Origin: Bradyrhizobium sp. CCGB12
GTDB lineage: Bacteria; Pseudomonadota; Alphaproteobacteria; Rhizobiales; Xanthobacteraceae
Direction of reading: 5' to 3'
Length of the DNA: 64,000 nt
NCBI RefSeq assembly: GCF_024199845.1
Contig: NZ_JANADO010000001.1
Span: forward strand, 8,172,001 to 8,236,000
Shown here: positions 7,060-18,729 of the stretch, in pieces
Layout of the letters: every line of letters begins with the position of its first letter
How positions within the stretch are numbered: the stretch's first letter is position 1
The notes under the pieces: model-generated
Database searches by the model: none
Seen by the model: only the letters and a program-made list of their open reading frames with translations
What the model was told of the DNA's origin: nothing
Translations under genes and position numbers: made by a program

Positions 7060-8814
7060 GTGGGGTCGTCTCCAGGCAGGGGCCGGAGCAAACGCGCGCA
7101 TTTCCTGCGCGCGGCTTTGCCGTGGCTGGTGCTGACGGCCTTTGACAGCGCACCGGCTTTGGCCCAGAGCCTCACACCCGATCTGTTCAATCCCAACCGC
7201 GGCGGCTTCGCCTCGCCCGATACGCTGCCGACACGGCGCACCGCCGGTGTGCCGCAGGCGCCGTCAGACGCTTTGCCGACGCTGCCCGATCCCAACGATC
7301 CGCGCCGGCGCCAGCAGCCGGCGGCCGCCCCGCGCGCCGGACAAGGCCCGACCGGTCAGGTCCCGACCTACGGCCTGCCCGCCGCCAACGGCGCGAGCGG
7401 CTCCGGTTACGACTCGCTCAACCGCAAGCGGCAGCAGCCCAAGCTCTATCCCGGCCAGCCGAAGCCGAAGCGGCCGCCCGGCCCCGGCTCACCGGTGCCG
7501 CCGGCAACGCCGGAGCGGACGCTTGGCCCGCCGCGCATCGCACCGCCGCCCTCCGAGACCGCGCACAAGGTACCGGTGCCGCCGGCGATGGCGGGCAACG
7601 TGCCCGGCCAGCCGCTGCGTCGTCGTCTCAAGCTTGACGAGGATCCGTTCGGCGCGGTCGGCGATTATGCCGGCAGCTTCCTGATCAAGGGCGGGCTCGA
7701 ACTCTCCGCCGGCTACGACACCAATCCGGCGCGCCTCAACAAGCCCGTGGGATCGCCGGCCTATGTGGTCGCGCCCGACCTCCTCGTGGTGTCCGACTGG
7801 GAGCGCCATGCGCTGGTCGCCGATTTGCGCGGCTCGTTCTCGGGCTACACCAACAACATGCCGGCGACGATCAACGGCTTCGCCTCGCCGTCGCCGGTCG
7901 AGATCGACCGCCCCGATTTCACCGGCCATGTCGACGGCCGCGTCGACGTCACCCGCGATTTCAAGCTCCTCTCGCAGCTCCGTCTGCGGCTAGCCACCGA
8001 CAATCCCGGCAGCCCGAACGTACAGGCCGGCTTGCAGAAATACCCTGTCTACGCCACCTACGGCACGACCCTCGGCTTCGACCAGACCTTCAACCGCTTC
8101 CAGGTGGCGGCCGGCGCCACCGTCGATCGCACCGCCTACACCGACTCCAAGCTCACCGACGGCTCGACCTTTGCCAACACCGACCGCGACTTCAATCAAT
8201 ATGGCGGTGTGGGGCGGTTCTCCTACGACCTGAAACCGGGCTTGAAACCGTTCGTCGAGATCGAGGGCGACACCCGCGTGCACGACCAGGCCGCCGATCG
8301 CAACGGCTATTTCCGCGATTCGAACGGCGGCTATGCCAAGGTCGGCTCGTCCTTCGAGTTCTCGCGCATCCTCACCGGCGAAATCTCGGTCGGCTATTCC
8401 GCGCGCAACTATACCGATCCGCGTCTCAGCCAGCTCGCGGGCTTCCTCACCACGGGCTCACTGATCTGGAATGCGAGCGGCCTCACCACGGTGAAATTCT
8501 TCACCGACACGCAGATCAACGAGACCACGATTCCTGGCTCCTCCGGCGTGCTGGTGCGCACCTACGCCGCCGAAGTCGACCACGACTTCCGCCGCTGGCT
8601 CACCGCCGTCGGCAAGTTCACCTACGGCACGTACGACTATCAGAACCAGAATCGCAACGACAAGACCTACTCGCTCGAAGGCAATTTGATCTACAAGCTC
8701 AACCGCAACGTCTGGATCAAAGGCACGCTGCGCCACGACATCCTGGATTCGAACGTGGCGTCGGCGAGCTCGCAGGGGACGGTGGTGATGCTGGGGGTGA
8801 GGCTGCAGAATTAG
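7060..8814 (+). CDS. Outer-membrane beta-barrel protein (BBP2-like putative porin)
   Basis: A 584-residue exported protein. The N-terminus (basic RGRSKRAHFLR, hydrophobic AALPWLVLTAF, cleavage after APALAQS) is a Sec signal. Residues 40-200 are a proline-rich low-complexity spacer (PPGPGSPVPPATPERTLGPP). From about residue 215 a barrel follows with alternating strands such as FLIKGGLELSAGYDTNPARLNK, a start motif shared with the BBP2_2 family, and it ends in GTVVMLGVRLQN, close to the aromatic/terminal strand signal. The GTG at 7060 has GGAG about ten bases upstream; a better-spaced ATG at 7025 is in another frame. Substrate unknown; a surface-polysaccharide or secretion channel is possible. 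Confidence 0.75.
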   Translation: MGSSPGRGRSKRAHFLRAALPWLVLTAFDSAPALAQSLTPDLFNPNRGGFASPDTLPTRRTAGVPQAPSDALPTLPDPNDPRRRQQPAAAPRAGQGPTGQVPTYGLPAANGASGSGYDSLNRKRQQPKLYPGQPKPKRPPGPGSPVPPATPERTLGPPRIAPPPSETAHKVPVPPAMAGNVPGQPLRRRLKLDEDPFGAVGDYAGSFLIKGGLELSAGYDTNPARLNKPVGSPAYVVAPDLLVVSDWERHALVADLRGSFSGYTNNMPATINGFASPSPVEIDRPDFTGHVDGRVDVTRDFKLLSQLRLRLATDNPGSPNVQAGLQKYPVYATYGTTLGFDQTFNRFQVAAGATVDRTAYTDSKLTDGSTFANTDRDFNQYGGVGRFSYDLKPGLKPFVEIEGDTRVHDQAADRNGYFRDSNGGYAKVGSSFEFSRILTGEISVGYSARNYTDPRLSQLAGFLTTGSLIWNASGLTTVKFFTDTQINETTIPGSSGVLVRTYAAEVDHDFRRWLTAVGKFTYGTYDYQNQNRNDKTYSLEGNLIYKLNRNVWIKGTLRHDILDSNVASASSQGTVVMLGVRLQN

Positions 8815-8855
8815 CGGTTAGTCGCAAGGGTCACTGGCGGAGCCAAGCCCTCGAC

Positions 8856-8983
8856 GTCGTCCTGGCGAAAGCCAGGACCCATTACCCCAGGGAAGAGTGT
8901 GGCGAAGACTGGGCACTCGGTACTGCGACCATCGGCCCATCGATAGATTCCGCGGTATGGGTCCTGGCTTTCGCCAGGACGAC
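8856..8983. repeat. Palindromic repeat, family C (GTCGTCCTGGCGAAAGCCAGGAC type)
   Basis: Perfect 27-bp inverted arms at 8856-8882 and 8957-8983 enclose about 74 bp; each arm is itself a small hairpin (CCTGGC GAAA GCCAGG). A second family member with 24-bp arms is at 16695-16768. Located between convergent ends of the barrel gene and gltD. Confidence 0.88.
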
Positions 8984-8989
8984 AGCCGT

Positions 8990-10441
<1,452 letters not shown>

Positions 10442-10486
10442 TAAACCCGAAGTCCCTGCCGCTTAGTCGTTTGTTGCTGCTTCAAC

Positions 10487-10572
10487 CGTCATTGCGAGGA
10501 GCGAAGCGACGAAGCAATCCAGTCTGCTGCTGAGGAGAAAGTCTGGATTGCTTCGCTGCGCTCGCAATGACG
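10487..10572. repeat. Palindromic repeat, family A (CGTCATTGCGAGG type), gltB-gltD spacer
   Basis: An 86-bp element starting CGTCATTGCGAGGAGCG and ending CGCTCGCAATGACG, with inner arms GAAGCAATCCAG / CTGGATTGCTTC. Copies occur at 18591-18678, 38674-38751, 59827-59906 and, split by an insertion sequence, 62207-63350. In this place it lies inside the gltBD transcript and may change mRNA processing between the two cistrons. Confidence 0.9.
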
Positions 10573-10585
10573 GGCGCTGATATGA

Positions 10586-15319
<4,734 letters not shown>

Positions 15320-15813
15320 TGTTCCTATCCTCTCCATGCGGCAAGCTGCCTCACCGCCATCTTCGGCGCACCTTGGGCGTTCCGCGGCACCCGCCTCTGG
15401 GTCACCGCTCGTCCGCTCGCGAGCCGCATTTTCTTAAATTCAGGCCTAGGCGTTCTACGTCCCCGAGAACGGCTTTGCCTGGTACCTTCCTGGCGCTCGA
15501 GAGCACCAGTTTTCGCTGCAATCCCTGTGCCGGAACCGCAAGCAAAATTGAGACAGCTTTCCTGTCCTAACCATCACCTTGCCAAATTTTTGTCTAGCAC
15601 ACAAGCGCGCGGAAGTCCCGATTCCCGATATGTCAATCAATCGCTTTCCGAAAGTTGCGCGGCCCCGGTTTTGAAGCAAACGCGCCCTGATCCGGCCCCG
15701 CGGGTGCCGAAATCCCAAATGAAGCTTCGCATCAACCCTTCGGAAGGTGCGCCACGCCGCGAGAAGCGAAAGAGGGGCGGCCATCGGGAGGGCCTGACAG
15801 GAGCGTCTCGACC
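15320..15813. other. 494-bp non-coding region upstream of gltB
   Basis: No convincing gene on either strand: the open frames here lack family features and a consistent ribosome site. The stretch near 15575-15650 is AT-richer than its surroundings and would suit the gltB promoter; the rest probably holds the gltB leader and the control region of the divergent secreted-protein gene. I could not identify a specific operator. Confidence 0.5.
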
Positions 15814-16656
15814 ATGAAGTTTTTCACAGGATGTGTGGCCGCCGCCACGCTGGCGCTGGCAGCCAGCGCCGGGCATGCGCAGGTTCCCGCGAACGGTATC
15901 GCGGGAGGGGTTATCGTGGTGTCGGATTTCGACGGACCGTATGGGCCCCCGGAGGCCGCGCCGCCCCCGCCGCCGCGCTATGGCTACGGCTATGGCTACG
16001 AGGAGCGCGGCCCGGCCCCGGCACTGCTGCCGTCGACCGAAGTCTACGCGGTGCTGCGCGACAACGGCTTCTCGCCCCTCGGCATCCCGCGACTGCGCGG
16101 CAGCGTCTACACCATCGCGGTGATCGACCGCCGCGGCGACGATGGCCGGCTGGTGATCGACGCCCGCGACGGGCGGATCATCCGTTTCATGCCGGCCGCT
16201 GACGCCTATGGCATGGCGCCCGCCTATGAGGGGCGCGCGGTCGCGCCTTACGGCCCGCAAAGCGCGCTGCCGCCGCCGACCGTGATCCGCAGCGGCCCGC
16301 CGCGCCCGCCGGCTTCAATCCCGCACGTGGCGAGCCGCACCGTGCCGCTGCCCAAGGCCGCGCCGCGGCGCGCCGAGACGCCGGTGGTCGCGTCGAAGCC
16401 GGTCGAGCCCGCGCCGCAGCAGTTTCAAGCGTCACCGCAGGCCCAAGCGCCGCAGGCCCAAGCGCCTCAGGCCCAGGCGCCGCAGGCTCAAGCGCCGCAG
16501 CAGACTCAAGCCCAGCCCGCGCAGCAGACCGCTGCCATGCAGGCCAAGCCCGCCGAGGCCGTGCCGCAAGCCGCTGCTCCAACCGTCGGTCAAGCCAAGC
16601 CGGCGGCAACGATCCTGCCGACCCAGGAGATGCCGGCGGCGCAGGGATTGGACTAG
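15814..16656 (+). CDS. Secreted proline/alanine/glutamine-rich protein, function unknown
   Basis: A 280-residue exported protein. MKFFTGCVAAATLALAASAGHAQ is a textbook signal peptide. A short ordered region (about residues 65-125) contains LPSTEVYAVLRDNGFSPLG and GSVYTIAVIDRRGDDGRLVI, a PepSY-like alternation also seen in other rhizobial periplasmic proteins. The rest is low complexity: a Pro/Tyr/Gly-rich N-terminal section and a Gln/Ala/Pro tail with four copies of the pentamer AQAPQ. Likely envelope-associated, but no activity can be assigned. Divergent from gltB by about 0.5 kb. Confidence 0.7.
   Translation: MKFFTGCVAAATLALAASAGHAQVPANGIAGGVIVVSDFDGPYGPPEAAPPPPPRYGYGYGYEERGPAPALLPSTEVYAVLRDNGFSPLGIPRLRGSVYTIAVIDRRGDDGRLVIDARDGRIIRFMPAADAYGMAPAYEGRAVAPYGPQSALPPPTVIRSGPPRPPASIPHVASRTVPLPKAAPRRAETPVVASKPVEPAPQQFQASPQAQAPQAQAPQAQAPQAQAPQQTQAQPAQQTAAMQAKPAEAVPQAAAPTVGQAKPAATILPTQEMPAAQGLD
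16441..16500 (+). repeat. In-gene tandem repeat, four 15-bp units
   Basis: Four consecutive 15-bp units (GCCCAAGCGCCGCAG and close variants) encode AQAPQ four times in the tail of the secreted protein. A degenerate fifth unit precedes them. Such arrays change copy number by slippage. Confidence 0.85.
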
Positions 16657-16694
16657 CGGCGTTGGCTTGATCGAACTCGCGCTACATTTTCGGT

Positions 16695-16768
16695 GTCGTC
16701 CCGGCGAAGGCCGGGACCTAGCCCAACCACTCCCTGTGGCTATGGGTCCCGGCCTTCGCCGGGACGAC
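16695..16768. repeat. Palindromic repeat, family C, second copy
   Basis: Perfect 24-bp arms at 16695-16718 and 16745-16768 (GTCGTCCCGGCGAAGGCC...), separated by 26 bp. Same family as 8856-8983. It sits between convergent genes, next to the intrinsic terminator at 16784-16811. Confidence 0.88.
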
Positions 16769-16783
16769 ATAGAGCAAAACGAA

Positions 16784-16811
16784 AAAACGCCCCGGGGCAC
16801 CGGGGCGTTTT
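16784..16811 (-). terminator. Rho-independent terminator of the hsp20 gene
   Basis: Perfect 12-bp stem AAAACGCCCCGG with a 4-base loop. Read on the minus strand the stem is followed by six T residues, correct for ending the hsp20 transcript; on the plus strand four T residues follow, so it may work both ways and also stop read-through from the secreted-protein gene. Confidence 0.88.
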
Positions 16812-16835
16812 CGCAACTTGGTGGTGTCGATGTGC

Positions 16836-17297
16836 TTAGGCGGCGACCGAGCTCTCGATCACCTGCGCCTTTGGAGCGCTGGTGTTGATCGCGATCTGGC
16901 GCGGCTTCTTGGCCTCGGGAATCTCGCGGACGAGGTCGACGTGAAGCAGGCCGTTCTCGAGCGAGGCGTCCTTCACCTGCACGAAATCGGCAAGCTGGAA
17001 GGCGCGCTCGAAGGCGCGTGCGGCAATGCCGCGATAGAGCACTTCGGACTTCGAGTTCTCGTTGGCGACCTTCTCGCCCTTGATCGTCAGCGTGTTTTCC
17101 TTCGCGACGATGGAGAGCTCATCCTTGGCGAAGCCCGAGACCGCAACGGTGATGCGGTAGGCGTTCTCGCCGGTACGCTCGATGTTGTAGGGGGGATAAC
17201 CGGGGCTGCCGTCCGAACCGGCCTGGTCGAGCAAGTTGAAGAGGCGGTCAAAGCCGACGGTGGAACGATAGAACGGGGTGAGATCATAGCTACGCAT
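16836..17297 (-). CDS. Small heat-shock protein, Hsp20 family
   Basis: A 153-residue ATP-independent holdase that binds unfolding proteins in the cytoplasm. The N-terminus MRSYDLTPFYRSTVGFDRLFNLLD is typical of class A rhizobial sHsps. The alpha-crystallin domain spans about residues 35-130: YPPYNIERTGENAYRITVAVSGF, ENTLTIKGEK, IAARAFERAFQLAD, and the dimer strand ASLENGLLHVDLVREIPE; the C-terminal anchor motif is reduced to PRQIAI. The ATG complementary to 17295-17297 is chosen because GGAGGA lies eight bases upstream. A ROSE-like leader precedes it. Confidence 0.95.
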   Translation of the reverse strand: MRSYDLTPFYRSTVGFDRLFNLLDQAGSDGSPGYPPYNIERTGENAYRITVAVSGFAKDELSIVAKENTLTIKGEKVANENSKSEVLYRGIAARAFERAFQLADFVQVKDASLENGLLHVDLVREIPEAKKPRQIAINTSAPKAQVIESSVAA

Positions 17298-17410
17298 GGT
17301 CAAGTCCTCCATTGAGCGACTGTTCGGGTAACCTGCCCGCCAATCGGGCCGGGCTTTCGTCTGTGTGCAGCCTGATGTTCCGGTTCCGAAACACTGGTAG
17401 CGGCCTGCAC
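17298..17410 (-). ncRNA. ROSE-like RNA thermometer in the hsp20 leader
   Basis: The 113-base leader folds into at least two parts on the minus strand. The 5' arm GTGCAG (17405-17410) pairs with CTGCAC downstream and encloses an 8-bp hairpin (GTGTTTCG / CGGAACAT with one G-U pairs). Next to the start codon, TCGCTCAATGGAGGA forms the ROSE signature: CTC pairs with GAG over the Shine-Dalgarno, a G opposes the second G of the GG pair, and the UYGCU motif is present as UCGCU. In Bradyrhizobium ROSE elements melt on heating and free the ribosome site. Confidence 0.72.
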
Positions 17411-17414
17411 GAAA

Positions 17415-17444
17415 ATGATATGGGTGGAACGAGACGGCGTTCAA
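17415..17444 (-). promoter_or_regulatory. Predicted sigma-70-type promoter of hsp20
   Basis: On the minus strand TTGAAC (17439-17444) and TATCAT (17415-17420) are separated by 18 bases, a good housekeeping promoter. Start of transcription would fall near 17408-17410, exactly at the first base of the leader stem, which supports the thermometer assignment. Confidence 0.65.
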
Positions 17445-17490
17445 GAGGGCGGCACAAAGCGCCTTTTCGGCGCTCCCGCCCCTTGATTTG

Positions 17491-17528
17491 CAGCACTTGT
17501 CTTACAGCACTTGTCTTACAGCACTTGG
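17491..17528 (+). repeat. Short tandem repeat upstream of the hydrolase gene
   Basis: Two identical 14-bp units (CAGCACTTGTCTTA) and a partial third (CAGCACTTGG) end 20 bp before the start codon. The repeat occupies the place where promoter and leader of the hydrolase gene are expected. Confidence 0.8.
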
Positions 17529-17547
17529 CGCCCAAGCACTTCCAATC

Positions 17548-18495
17548 ATGACGCTGGTCTCGATCCCGTCCAATCCCGTCCCCGAAAACGTCGTCAGCGG
17601 TACCATCAAGACCCCCGATGGCGCCGAGCTGCGCTTTGCGCGCTGGGCGCCGCCGGCGGGCCGCAAGGGCACCGTCTGCGTCTTCACCGGGCGCAGCGAG
17701 CAGATCGAGAAATATTTCGAGACCGTGCGCGACCTGCGCGACCGCGGCTTTGCCGTGGCGATGATCGACTGGCGCGGGCAGGGCCATTCGTCGCGCCGCC
17801 TGCGCGATCCGCGCAAGGGCTATGTGCGCGACTTCGCCGATTTCGAGGTCGACGTCGAGACCTTCGTGCAGCAGGTTGTGTTGCCGGATTGCCCGCCGCC
17901 GTTCTTCGCGCTCGCCCATTCCATGGGGGGCACCGTGCTGCTGCGGGTGGCGCACGCCGGCAAGCGCTGGTTCGATCGCATGGTGCTGTCGGCGCCGATG
18001 ATCGATCTGCCCGGCCGCGCTACGTCGCTTCCGGCGCGGATGCTGCTCAGGACGATGCGTCTGCTCGGGCAGGGCGGCCGCTATGTCCCCGGCGGCAACG
18101 ACCACATCACCGGGCTCAATCCCTTCATCAACAATCCCCTGACCAGCGATCCCGTGCGCTATGCGCGCAATGCCGCGATCCTGGAGGAGGATCCGACGCT
18201 CGGGTTGGCGTCGCCGACGGTGGCCTGGGCCGATACAGCGTTCCGCGCGATGCACACCTTCAAGGGCATGAACTACCCCTCGGAGATCCGCCAGCCGATC
18301 TTGATGCTGGCGGCCTCCAACGACACCGTGGTCTCGACCGCGGCCATCGAGGAGTTCGCCTATCATTTGCGCGCCGGCTCCCATCTCGTGATTGCCGGCG
18401 CCAAGCACGAGATCCTGCAGGAGCAGGACCGCTACCGCTCCCAGTTCTGGGCCGCCTTCGACGCCTTCGTGCCCGGCACGCCGCTGTTCAAGTGA
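17548..18495 (+). CDS. Alpha/beta hydrolase, lysophospholipase/monoacylglycerol-lipase-like
   Basis: A 315-residue serine hydrolase of the PldB type. Visible are the N-terminal cap strand ELRFARWAPPAGRKGTVCVFTGRSEQIEKYFE, the MIDWRGQGHSSR motif, the nucleophile elbow LAHSMGGTVLL with serine, and the late acid and histidine segments ILMLAASNDTVVS and GAKHEILQEQDRYR. No signal peptide, so it should act in the cytoplasm or at the inner membrane on lysophospholipids or monoacylglycerols. The ATG at 17548 begins the conserved fold; the frame upstream is the tandem repeat. Confidence 0.9.
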   Translation: MTLVSIPSNPVPENVVSGTIKTPDGAELRFARWAPPAGRKGTVCVFTGRSEQIEKYFETVRDLRDRGFAVAMIDWRGQGHSSRRLRDPRKGYVRDFADFEVDVETFVQQVVLPDCPPPFFALAHSMGGTVLLRVAHAGKRWFDRMVLSAPMIDLPGRATSLPARMLLRTMRLLGQGGRYVPGGNDHITGLNPFINNPLTSDPVRYARNAAILEEDPTLGLASPTVAWADTAFRAMHTFKGMNYPSEIRQPILMLAASNDTVVSTAAIEEFAYHLRAGSHLVIAGAKHEILQEQDRYRSQFWAAFDAFVPGTPLFK

Positions 18496-18509
18496 GAGTG
18501 GCGGTGCGC

Positions 18510-18720
18510 TCCCTCGCCCCGTTCTTACGGGGAGAGGGGCTGTTTCCGTGATGGCGGTGAAGGTTGAGTCTGCGGAGAGGCCTCATTCTCCGTCATTGCG
18601 AGGAGCTCTTGCGACGAAGCAATCCAGACTGCCTCCGCGAAGACAGTCTGGATTGCTTCGCTGCGCTCGCAATGACGGTGTGGATGAGTTCCGACCTCTC
18701 CGCGCAGGCGGGGAGAGGTG
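18510..18720. repeat. Composite repeat: family A nested inside family B
   Basis: Outer arms CCCTCGCCCCG..GGGGAGAG (18511-) and CTCTCCGCGCAGGCGGGGAGAGG (ending 18720) belong to family B. Between them, at 18591-18678, is a full family A palindrome (CGTCATTGCGAGG ... GCAATGACGG). The junction CCTCATTCTC/CGTCATTGCG is identical to that at 38664-38680, so this nesting was copied as a unit. Confidence 0.82.
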
Positions 18721-18729
18721 AACGGCAGC

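Noticed and set aside
15455..15784. 109-codon minus-strand frame upstream of gltB
   Set aside because: No ribosome site, no domain, high cysteine/arginine content typical of chance frames; treated as non-coding.
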